Shown here piece by piece: positions 1 through 5,946 of a DNA stretch of 13,170 nucleotides. The position numbers were made by a program, and so were the translations under genes. The notes below the pieces were generated by a model. It saw only the letters and a program-made list of their open reading frames with translations. It was not told where the DNA came from and searched no databases. The DNA comes from Bifidobacteriaceae bacterium (GTDB lineage: Bacteria; Actinomycetota; Actinomycetes; Actinomycetales; WQXJ01), in assembly GCA_031278675.1 (NCBI GenBank), contig JAITJY010000042.1:1-13170 (forward strand), read 5' to 3'. The number at the start of each line of letters is the position of its first letter. Within the stretch, counting starts at the first letter, position 1.

Positions 1-86
1 CGCTCGACGAGCCCATCGCGGCCCCAGCCGCGTCGAGTGTTTCAATTTATCTCCTTTCCGGTGGCGAGTGTTTCAATTTATCTCCT
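1..86 (+). repeat. Two plus-oriented copies of a 22-bp motif, with end of an upstream repeat array
   Basis: A motif with core GTTTCAATTTATCTCC occurs at 34-55 and again at 65-86. Bases 1-55 match 334-388 with one mismatch (T48 against C381), so the window opens inside the tail of an array like the one that ends at 388. The two copies are 31 bp apart. No coding gene is supported here; the reading frames that stay open do so on both strands because the units are GC-rich and multiples of three. Confidence 0.85.
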
Positions 87-131
87 GCCCAACCAAGCCC
101 AGTGCTCTGACCTGCGGTGTTGCTGAGGGGG

Positions 132-183
132 GGAGATAAATTGAAACACTCGACGAAACCCAGGAGATAAATTGAAACACTCG
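132..183 (-). repeat. Two minus-oriented copies of the same 22-bp motif
   Basis: The reverse complement of the motif seen at 34-86 appears at 132-152 and 162-183 (core GGAGATAAATTGAAAC), 30 bp apart. Together the two pairs form a large inverted repeat, 34-86 against 132-183, around a ~45-bp centre. Read on this strand, each copy contains AGGAG or GGGAG followed five bases later by TTG, so it looks like a ribosome binding site plus start codon; the open frames that follow are repeat-derived and I do not call them genes. Confidence 0.85.
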
Positions 184-186
184 CGG

Positions 187-354
187 CCCCAAACCGACGA
201 GTTGACACGCTCGGCGAGCCCATCGCAGCCCCAAACCGACGAGTTGACACGCTCGGCGAGCCCATCGCAGCCCCAAGCCGACGAGTTGGCACGCTCGACG
301 GGCCCGCTGCGGCCCCAAGCCGGTGCGTTGACACGCTCGACGAGCCCATCGCGG
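187..354 (+). repeat. Tandem array of four 42-bp units
   Basis: Four consecutive 42-bp units lie at 187-228, 229-270, 271-312 and 313-354, each beginning CCCCAA and carrying TTGACACGCTCG or a close variant. Units 1 and 2 are identical; units 3 and 4 have several substitutions. A fifth partial unit (355-366) runs into the motif at 367-388. The segment TTGACACGCTCGGCGA in the units aligns at 13 of 16 bases with TTGAAACACTCGACGA in the copy at 132-157, so the tandem array and the 22-bp motif appear to share an ancestor. The 42-bp length keeps frames open (14-residue peptide repeats) on both strands without evidence of a gene. Confidence 0.85.
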
Positions 355-366
355 CCCCAGCCGCGT

Positions 367-388
367 CGAGTGTTTCAATTCATCTCCT
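367..388 (+). repeat. Fifth copy of the 22-bp motif, end of the repeat field
   Basis: This copy differs from the one at 34-55 by one base (TCAT for TTAT). It closes the array 333 bp after the matching position at the window start. Confidence 0.8.
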
Positions 389-628
389 GGTCAGCACCCA
401 GGGGCAGATTTCATTCCAGATCTTGTCCTCACACGCCCTGGTCCCCGCTGAACACGAGTCGCGAATCGCCGAATCCGGTGCGACCACCGGAGCCGCCACA
501 CAGCCGACGCAGCAACACCCCACAACCCCAACCAGCGGACTTTGCCAAGAACCCTGTACGGCTCCGGGGCGTGGGGGACGGCATCGGGCGAAGAGGGGTG
601 TACCGTTCGCGGCGCCTATATGCCAGAA
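389..628. other. Intergenic spacer upstream of the GntR-type regulator
   Basis: No supported gene lies between the repeats and the regulator. The only clear structure is an inverted repeat at 474-491 with 7-bp arms (TCCGGTG and CACCGGA) around a 4-base loop. It lacks a T-tract on either side, so it is not a convincing intrinsic terminator. Short open frames here have no recognisable protein content. Confidence 0.5.
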
Positions 629-638
629 TGTAAATACA
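629..638. promoter_or_regulatory. Candidate GntR-family operator, palindrome TGTAAATACA
   Basis: TGTA-AA-TACA is a perfect 4-bp-arm palindrome that fits the general GntR-family pattern (TGT-N4-ACA). It overlaps the putative -10 element at 635-640 directly before the regulator gene, where an autoregulatory site would be expected. The palindrome itself is seen; its function is inferred. It shares the TGT-N4-ACA layout with the palindrome upstream of iolD (9143-9152). Confidence 0.4.
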
Positions 639-640
639 AT
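635..640 (+). promoter_or_regulatory. Putative -10 element TACAAT for the GntR-type regulator
   Basis: TACAAT sits in the only AT-rich patch of the upstream region (AATGTAAATACAAT). No good -35 hexamer is visible 16-18 bp upstream. Transcription from this element would begin about 646-648, i.e. at or next to an in-frame ATG at 646, so a leaderless transcript is possible. Confidence 0.4.
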
Positions 641-669
641 AGTTCATGGACCCGGAGCCGGAGCCTGAG

Positions 670-1410
670 ATGACAACCCCGCAGATGCCCGCCATTCACG
701 TCAACCGTGATTCCCCTATACCGCTATATCACCAGGTAGCGATGCAGATTGAGGCGGCCATCAGGTCGGGCGAACTCAGCGTGGGCGCGTGGCTCGACAA
801 CGAAATTGAACTCGCGAACCGGCTCGGGGTGTCGCGGCCCACCATGCGGCAGGCGATCTCGCAGTTAGTGGACGCGGGTTTCTTGGTGCGCCGGCGCGGG
901 GTGGGCACGCGGGTCGTGACGGATTCAATTGTTCGGCCCGTGGCTCTGACCAGCCTGCATACCGACCTGAAGGAGGCTGGGCTAGAGGTCAACACCCGAG
1001 TTGAGTTGCTCCGCGAGGTTGCCGCAGCAGACGACTTGGCCGAACTGTTCGGGACGGACGCCACCCTGATCGAGATCAAGCGCGTGCGCGGCGTGCCGTC
1101 CGGCCCCATCGCGTTGATGCACAACTGGATTCCGGCGCGATTCGCTGGAGTGACCGCCGATTCTTTGGCCGACCAGGGACTGTATGACCTGATGCGCGCC
1201 GAAGGCGCCGACCTGAAAACCGCCCACCAGTTGATCGGCGCCCGCGCCGCCACTCCCGCCGAAGCCGCGCTCCTAGGCACCACGGCCGGCGCCGCCTGCG
1301 TCACCATGAAACGCCGCACCCACGATCCGATGGGCCCGCTCCTCGAAGTCGGCGACCACCTCGACCGCGGCGACCGCTACCAATTCACCTCCACGCTCAC
1401 CGCCCGCTAG
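670..1410 (+). CDS. GntR-family (HutC subfamily) transcriptional regulator
   Basis: A DNA-binding repressor-type protein that probably controls the neighbouring minus-strand sugar/cyclitol cluster. The N-terminal winged helix-turn-helix is clear: PLYHQVAMQIEAAIRSGEL, then IELANRLGVSRPTMRQAIS and the wing GFLVRRRGVGTRV. The C-terminal ~150 residues form a UTRA-type ligand domain (EIKRVRGVPSGPIALMHNW, then YDLMRAEGADL and the closing DRGDRYQFTSTL), which in this family binds a small sugar or related effector. I start the gene at 670 (246 aa) because GGAG at 660-663 lies six bases before that ATG. An in-frame ATG at 646 adds MDPEPEPE (254 aa) and has no Shine-Dalgarno, but would suit leaderless translation from the -10 at 635-640. 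The gene is convergent with the cluster. The effector is not known; an inositol intermediate is only a guess from context. Confidence 0.9.
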   Translation: MTTPQMPAIHVNRDSPIPLYHQVAMQIEAAIRSGELSVGAWLDNEIELANRLGVSRPTMRQAISQLVDAGFLVRRRGVGTRVVTDSIVRPVALTSLHTDLKEAGLEVNTRVELLREVAAADDLAELFGTDATLIEIKRVRGVPSGPIALMHNWIPARFAGVTADSLADQGLYDLMRAEGADLKTAHQLIGARAATPAEAALLGTTAGAACVTMKRRTHDPMGPLLEVGDHLDRGDRYQFTSTLTAR

Positions 1411-1492
1411 CCCGAAAGTGACTCGTCTGCGCAGGTCAGCCGTTGTGCTGGGCGTTATGTCCGGTCCCGCTTTCCCCCACCACGGCGACGCC
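1406..1492. repeat. Direct repeat copy 1 (~87 bp), overlapping the regulator's stop codon
   Basis: Begins GCTAGCCCGAAAG and ends GGCGACGCC. It matches 1507-1594 closely: the first 33 bases differ at one position, and the last 38 (1455-1492 against 1557-1594) are identical, with a divergent middle. The regulator's final TAG (1408-1410) is part of the repeat. Confidence 0.85.
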
Positions 1493-1506
1493 GGGGCGGG
1501 TGGGTA

Positions 1507-1594
1507 GCTAGCCCGAAAGTGACTCGTCTGCTCAGGTCAGAGCGTTGCGCCTAACATTATGTCCGGTCCCGCTTTCCCCCACCACGGCGACGCC
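1507..1594. repeat. Direct repeat copy 2 (~88 bp)
   Basis: Second copy of the element at 1406-1492, starting 101 bp further on. It contains ACATTATGTCC (1554-1564), an 11-mer also present inside the oxidoreductase gene at 2123-2133; copy 1 has only the TTATGTCC part. The pair occupies most of the gap between two convergent genes, so roles in transcription termination or as a dispersed element are both possible. Confidence 0.85.
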
Positions 1595-1610
1595 CACCTC
1601 GGCGCCGTAG

Positions 1611-1632
1611 CCGGTGTGGTGGACGCCACCGG
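1611..1632 (-). terminator. Candidate hairpin downstream of the oxidoreductase gene
   Basis: GGTGG-ACG-CCACC (1618-1630) is a perfect 5-bp stem, with an alternative CCGGTG/CACCGG pairing across 1611-1632. It lies 26 bp beyond the stop codon of the last minus-strand gene. There is no U-tract, so this is a weak, GC-type terminator candidate at best. Confidence 0.3.
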
Positions 1633-1656
1633 GAATCGGCGCGGGCTTGGGGCTGG

Positions 1657-2829
1657 TTAGCGGACCTCCGCCCAGGCGCCCGATTCTTGGGATTCTTCGG
1701 CGGCCGCCGCGATCCGCGCTGTGGACAGCGCATCAGCCGCCGATGCCGCCAACTGCTTCCCGGTCACCACCGAGCGCACAAAACGGGAACCCTCGATCAC
1801 CTTCAGATCATCGAAGGACAACCCCATGCCGGCGCCCGGTTGGAACCGGGCAAAATCACCAAACCGCGCATCAGACAGCTCGCGGGTATAACCGTAGTCA
1901 CGGGCAGTGGGGCCCGAACAGATCTCGATCTCATTCATGCGCTCAAAATTCCAGGACAGCGCACCAGCGGTCCCATGAATCTCGATCCCATAATCACAGC
2001 GCGCCCCAATCCCAACCCGGGTCGACTCGAATGTCCCCACCACCCCGCCGGCAAACCGCGCCAACACGGCAGCATAGTCCTCATTTTCCACCGGCACAAG
2101 GGGCGCGTCATCTGCCACCTGGACATTATGTCCAATGCCGGCTCCGGGCAACGGCCGTTCCTTGATGAATGTGTCAGTCAAGGCACTGACCAGCGCAATG
2201 GGCGCACCAACCAGATATTGCGCCAGGTCAAACCCGTGCGATAACAGATCGCCTAACACGCCGCTGCCGCCCTTAGCGCGCTCGAAACGCCAGGTGCGCG
2301 CCCCGCGCGGATCAGCCGAATAGTCCGCGTTCAACTTGCACCGCAGGTTTGTCACCCGCCCCAGCGCACCGCTGAGAATCAATTCCTTGGCGTATTCGAT
2401 AGCCGGCGCATGCCGGTAGGTGAAGCCTACTCCGGTAACCAATCCGGCGGAATCAGCGGCGGCGACAATCTCCGCAGATTGGGCGGCGCTAACGCCCATC
2501 GGCTTTTCAATCCAGAACGGCTTGCCCGCCTGCGCGGCCGCGACCGCGAAATCCCGGTGCAGGAAATTCGGCGCACAGATAGAAACCGCCTCGACATCGG
2601 GGTGTGCTAACACCTCACGATAATCCGCAGTGGTCTCGCGGTAGCCGAATTGCCGTTGCGCGGCCTCGGTGTTGGCAGCCACCGGATCAGCCACAATGAT
2701 CAGTTCGGGCCGAATATTCCAATCCGCGTACTTGTCGCGGATCGCCAAATAGGCCCGCGAATGCAGCCGCCCCATCCAGCCGGCCGAAATCAGGCCAATC
2801 CCCAATCGTCGAATTCCGTCAGTAGTCAT
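1657..2829 (-). CDS. Gfo/Idh/MocA-family NAD(P)-dependent oxidoreductase
   Basis: A 390-residue cytoplasmic dehydrogenase that should oxidise a hydroxyl of a sugar, cyclitol or anhydrosugar to a ketone. The N-terminal Rossmann fold has a glycine motif in GIGLISAGWMGRLHS (residues 10-24), the family EKP signature is at 108-110 (Lys109 is the expected catalytic lysine), and the C-terminal domain carries GDLLSHGFDLAQYLVG (193-208) with the expected Asp194/His198 and Asp201. The blocks YSADP...WRF (170-182) and GIEIHGTAGAL (281-291) recall the ~390-aa levoglucosan dehydrogenase-like branch rather than the ~340-aa IolG inositol dehydrogenases; this is recollection, not a search. The start is fixed by AAGGAGG at 2838-2844, eight bases before ATG. 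It is last in the cluster, separated from the transporter by a repeat-filled gap, and may have its own promoter. Exact substrate unknown. Confidence 0.9.
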   Translation of the reverse strand: MTTDGIRRLGIGLISAGWMGRLHSRAYLAIRDKYADWNIRPELIIVADPVAANTEAAQRQFGYRETTADYREVLAHPDVEAVSICAPNFLHRDFAVAAAQAGKPFWIEKPMGVSAAQSAEIVAAADSAGLVTGVGFTYRHAPAIEYAKELILSGALGRVTNLRCKLNADYSADPRGARTWRFERAKGGSGVLGDLLSHGFDLAQYLVGAPIALVSALTDTFIKERPLPGAGIGHNVQVADDAPLVPVENEDYAAVLARFAGGVVGTFESTRVGIGARCDYGIEIHGTAGALSWNFERMNEIEICSGPTARDYGYTRELSDARFGDFARFQPGAGMGLSFDDLKVIEGSRFVRSVVTGKQLAASAADALSTARIAAAAEESQESGAWAEVR

Positions 2830-2837
2830 AATTGATT

Positions 2838-2844
2838 CCTCCTT
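2838..2844 (-). promoter_or_regulatory. Strong Shine-Dalgarno AAGGAGG before the oxidoreductase
   Basis: A perfect AAGGAGG, eight bases before the ATG at 2829. It is the best ribosome binding site in the window, so the gene should be well translated even though it is distal in the cluster. Confidence 0.8.
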
Positions 2845-2857
2845 GAGTTTTAGATGA

Positions 2858-2863
2858 TCTATA
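2858..2863 (-). promoter_or_regulatory. Possible internal -10 element TATAGA before the oxidoreductase
   Basis: A ~45-bp AT-rich island (2830-2875) in otherwise GC-rich DNA contains TATAGAT on the minus strand, ~28 bp before the start codon. No convincing -35 is visible 17 bp upstream. It could let the oxidoreductase be transcribed independently of the genes before it. Confidence 0.35.
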
Positions 2864-2976
2864 TTGCCGTATTACGCCGCGTTGCCCGGTTGCGCCAGGA
2901 CCCCATGGCCGATGCCGTCTCCGGTGGTGGCGGCATCTTCCCCCGCCTCAGCCGCTGCCGACCCACCATCCCTGCC

Positions 2977-3262
2977 GCGACCCGGAACGGTTGGCCGGCG
3001 CCACCTCCAGCGCCGACGGGACCGGCCACCGCTGCGACCTGGGACGGTTGGCCGGCGCCACCTCCAGCGCTGGCGGGACCGACCACCGCTGCGACCCGGA
3101 ACGGTTGGCCGGTGCCACCTCCAGCACTGGCGGGACCGGCCATTGCCGCTACCCGGAACGGCTGGCTGGTGCCGTCTACGCTGCCCGACGGCATCGTCCA
3201 TCGCCGCGACCCGGAACGGTTGGCCGGTGCGGTCTCCGGTGGTGGCGGGACCGGCCACCTGC
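2977..3262. repeat. Five 57-bp tandem repeats between two cluster genes
   Basis: Units start at 2977, 3034, 3091, 3148 and 3206 (57, 57, 57, 58 and ~57 bp), most beginning GCGACCCGGAACGG. Units 1-3 are close; unit 4 is the most divergent; unit 5 has a different second half (GTCTCCGGTGGTGGCGG) that recurs just before the array at ~2917. At the junctions, GGCCACCG is followed ~13 bases later by CGGTTGGCC, which can pair as a short stem with one bulge, so the RNA would carry a string of hairpins. The 57-bp length keeps frames open on both strands; the resulting peptides are low-complexity and lack gene features, so I do not call a CDS. Confidence 0.85.
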
Positions 3263-3277
3263 TGCTACGCCGCCGCC

Positions 3278-4768
3278 TTAGCGGGGGATGCGACCCGACG
3301 CGAAGTTCCATTCGATTTGCTCCAGGGACTTGCCCTTGGTTTCTGGCAGGTACTTCAAACCCCAGAGCAGACCCACCACACCCAAGGCGGCGAACAGGAA
3401 GAACGTGTCCGCAATCCCAATGCCGCGCGGTGAAACCAACCAGGGGAAGGTCAGCGTGATGCAGAAATTGGCGATCCACATGCAAGCGACAGCCAAGCCC
3501 ATGGCGAGGCCGCGGACGCGGGCCGGGAACACCTCGGCCAGCAGGCACCAGGTCGCAGGGCCGACGGCGCCCTGCATGAACGCCAGGAAAGTGACCGTCA
3601 ACGCCAGAACAATGTAGGCCTTGGTGGAGGATTCGGTCATGGTGTTGGCCACAACTCCAATACCGACGTGGGCGCAGGTGGTGCCACACAACCCAACCAG
3701 CACCATCCGGCGCCGCCCAACATAGCCCAGCAACCAGATTGCGACGCACATCGCAACGACCGAGACCAGCCCGTTGGCCGTGTTCGCCACAATCGCCGTG
3801 TCCATCGCCAAGCCAGACTTAGCAATGATCTGCGTACCGTAATACATCACGGAGTTGACACCCGTGATCTGATTGATCACCGCGATCCCGATCCCAATGC
3901 CTAGGCATCGCCTGATCCAAGGTGTGGCCAGATCCCCCCAACTGGCGCGTTCCTGAGCGTTTTCACGCTTGATGTTCTCCAGAATCTCGTCGAGTTCACC
4001 CTGAGCACTCCCCGGAGCACGCACGGTCTCAAGGACTGCGAGCGCATCAGCACTGCGGCCTTGCATAGCCAACCAGCGCGGGGACTCAGGCATCACCCTC
4101 ATCCCCACCCACAGCGCAACAGCGGGAATGATCGCCATCGCCAACATGATCCGCCACACCGGCCCGGATTCACCGAGGGTCTTGGCAATCACAGCGTTGG
4201 ACACAAACGCCGCGAACTGGCCTGTCACAATCATCAACTCGTTCCGGGTGACCAAACGGCCACGCCGGTTAGTCGGCGAAATCTCCGCCAGATAGGACGG
4301 CACCGTGACCGAGGCCCCGCCCACTCCCAGGCCCAAGGCCACCCGGGCCACAGTCAACACGTACCGGTCCGGCGCCAACGCGCAGCCGGCTGCGGCCAGC
4401 GTGAACAGCACCGCGAGGAACAAAATGGTGCGCCGCCGCCCAATCCGATCCGCCAAACGCCCGCCGAACAGTGCTCCCAGCGCCGCGCCCCCGATCAAGG
4501 AAGCCGTCACAACCCCCTCCCAGACCGCAGTCAGGTTCAACTGACCCGGTGAAGACATGTACGGCAGAGCGCCGTTGATCACACCCGTGTCAAACCCGAA
4601 CAGGAGACCACCAAAGGTGCAGACCAGCACTGCGGTCCGCAGGTGGGCCAGGTATCTGGGATGGGCATTGAGCACCTCCGGGGTGCCGGGGCCGGAATCC
4701 ACCCGGTCTGGGGTAATGACCGGCTGTGGCGCGCTTGAGGGCGCAGATTGAGGTCGCGAGACCGACAT
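3278..4768 (-). CDS. MFS sugar-porter family transporter (sugar or inositol importer)
   Basis: A 496-residue, probably 12-helix inner-membrane symporter of the sugar porter family (the family of IolT, XylE and GLUT proteins), likely importing the substrate of this cluster with protons. Diagnostic blocks are GFDTGVINGALP in helix 1 (58-69), GGRLADRIGRRR between helices 2 and 3 (102-113), PESPRWL after helix 6 (227-233), INQITGVNSVMYYG in helix 7 (298-311), GYVGRRR (348-354), GPATWCLLAEVFPARVRG (403-420) and the terminal PETKGKSLEQIE (475-486). A ~40-residue Ser/Pro-rich cytoplasmic tail precedes helix 1. The ATG at 4768 has AAAGGAAA nine bases upstream. It lies 68 bp after the transaldolase-family gene and so is probably co-transcribed. 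IolT-like function is suggested by iolD in the same cluster; other polyols or hexoses are possible. Confidence 0.9.
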   Translation of the reverse strand: MSVSRPQSAPSSAPQPVITPDRVDSGPGTPEVLNAHPRYLAHLRTAVLVCTFGGLLFGFDTGVINGALPYMSSPGQLNLTAVWEGVVTASLIGGAALGALFGGRLADRIGRRRTILFLAVLFTLAAAGCALAPDRYVLTVARVALGLGVGGASVTVPSYLAEISPTNRRGRLVTRNELMIVTGQFAAFVSNAVIAKTLGESGPVWRIMLAMAIIPAVALWVGMRVMPESPRWLAMQGRSADALAVLETVRAPGSAQGELDEILENIKRENAQERASWGDLATPWIRRCLGIGIGIAVINQITGVNSVMYYGTQIIAKSGLAMDTAIVANTANGLVSVVAMCVAIWLLGYVGRRRMVLVGLCGTTCAHVGIGVVANTMTESSTKAYIVLALTVTFLAFMQGAVGPATWCLLAEVFPARVRGLAMGLAVACMWIANFCITLTFPWLVSPRGIGIADTFFLFAALGVVGLLWGLKYLPETKGKSLEQIEWNFASGRIPR

Positions 4769-4836
4769 TGTCTTGTTTCCTTTACTGTTTATCTTCGGAT
4801 GTTGACGCCGGGGCGGCGGATTGCGGTGGCGGCGCC

Positions 4837-5946
4837 TTACGGCGCGGGCACCAGGACATCGCGCACTAGGGCGTCGAGTTGCGCGTCAGCATCGAGGAAT
4901 TGCCGCAGAGTCTTGCGGGTGGGCCCGAACGAATCGAATTCGGCCGGAGTCAAGCCGTCGGGCTCATAGGCCCGGCGAAAATCAGGGATGCGGTCCGCCA
5001 GGGTGGCTACCACCACCGGGTCAACGGGCACATCCATCCTGGGTGGCAGCGGCAGATTGTTGTCGTTGATCAACGTTTGCCACTTGAACGGCGGCGAGAC
5101 CACCACATCCCCGCCCACAAACTCGGTCAGATGCATCACGTTGCGGAACGCGGCGGACAACAGGCGCGCCCGCAGCCCAAGGCGGCGAAACACCTGGTAG
5201 GCGTTCTTGAACGCCGCCACACCGGCCCATTCTAGGTAGCCCGGGTCAATGGCGATCCGGTCCCGTGCCACCACATCACGCATCCAGTCATCAAGCCGAC
5301 CCACCATGATAGTGACCACCGGTCCCATGGTCGCAGTGTCTTTGCCTTCGGCTTCGCGGCGCGCCAGCCCCCGCTCAATAGCGCGGCCCGTGGCAACGGC
5401 CTGAGCCACGGTGAACGAGACGGTGACGTTGACGGACACCCCCCGGTACGTCGCTTCTTCGATGGCCTCCAACCCGACCTCGGTCGCCGGGATCTTGACA
5501 ATGATGTTCCGCGTCAGCGACGCAAAGCGTTCGGCCTGATCAGCCAGAGCGGCGGCGTCCCGATGCAGGCGTGGATCGGTCTGTACGGACAAACGTCCAT
5601 TGACTCCCCGATACTTGTCGAACGCTGGTTCTAGCAGTTTCGCGGCATCGACCGACAATTCCTCCACGACAGCCCAGCCGAGCGCCGCCTCCCCAGCGCG
5701 CGGGTAAGCCGCCGCCAATTCCGCGACCCGCGCCCGCCAACGCGGCCAATCCGCACTGAGGCAACCCACCGCGATCACAGGGTTACAGGTCGCCCCGACC
5801 GCCCCCCATCCGATCGCCTGACGCAGTTCGTTCGGGTCGGCCGAGTCGTTCCACAGCACAGTCGGCCCGGCCTCGGTCATCTTCTTCAGAGCTGGTTCGC
5901 CCCCAGCCGCGCCGGCCCGGTTCGCTTGGTGGACGGATTGAGTCAT
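4837..5946 (-). CDS. Transaldolase-family protein (class I aldolase)
   Basis: A 369-residue TIM-barrel enzyme of the transaldolase family, which forms a Schiff base with a keto-sugar and transfers or releases a three-carbon unit. The early strand LWNDSADP (31-38) and ATCNPVI (52-58) match the family's Asp and T-x-NP regions. NIIVKIPAT (147-155) holds the expected Schiff-base lysine, Lys151, followed by GVSVNVTVSFT (169-179) and TIMVGRLDDWM. The C-terminal third is complete. The ATG at 5946 overlaps the stop of the preceding dehydrogenase (ATGA) and has AGAGGAAG upstream, so the two are translationally coupled. It is probably not the housekeeping Tal, given its position among catabolic genes. 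One hypothesis is that it handles a cluster-specific keto-sugar phosphate; true transaldolase or simple aldolase activity cannot be told apart by eye. Confidence 0.85.
   Translation of the reverse strand: MTQSVHQANRAGAAGGEPALKKMTEAGPTVLWNDSADPNELRQAIGWGAVGATCNPVIAVGCLSADWPRWRARVAELAAAYPRAGEAALGWAVVEELSVDAAKLLEPAFDKYRGVNGRLSVQTDPRLHRDAAALADQAERFASLTRNIIVKIPATEVGLEAIEEATYRGVSVNVTVSFTVAQAVATGRAIERGLARREAEGKDTATMGPVVTIMVGRLDDWMRDVVARDRIAIDPGYLEWAGVAAFKNAYQVFRRLGLRARLLSAAFRNVMHLTEFVGGDVVVSPPFKWQTLINDNNLPLPPRMDVPVDPVVVATLADRIPDFRRAYEPDGLTPAEFDSFGPTRKTLRQFLDADAQLDALVRDVLVPAP

Noticed and set aside
187..354. TTGACA hexamers in the 42-bp units as -35 promoter elements
   Set aside because: No AT-rich -10 sequence follows at 16-18 bp; the hexamer recurs simply because the unit recurs.
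73..378. Minus-strand reading frame starting TTG in the motif at 367-388
   Set aside because: It is the mirror situation of the plus-strand frame and consists of repeat-derived Arg/Ala/Gly-rich sequence.
1..390. CRISPR array (repeat contains ATTGAAAC, a common CRISPR repeat ending)
   Set aside because: Copies occur in both orientations, separations of the 22-bp motif are only ~9 bp, the 42-bp units are tandem without unique spacers, and no cas gene is present.
172..633. Plus-strand reading frame of 153 codons starting TTG with an AGGAG upstream
   Set aside because: Its first half is just the 42-bp repeat translated as PQTDELTRSASPSQ-type units, the opposite strand is equally open from an equivalent TTG, and the rest has no recognisable protein character.
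2854..3459. Plus-strand frames over the 57-bp repeats (up to 201 codons)
   Set aside because: Open only because of GC content and a repeat length divisible by three; three frames are open at once and none shows a plausible domain.
2859..3749. Minus-strand frame of 296 codons overlapping the transporter's 3' end and the 57-bp repeats
   Set aside because: It overlaps the well-supported transporter in another frame, and the remainder is repeat translation (AGGGTGQPFRVAAV).
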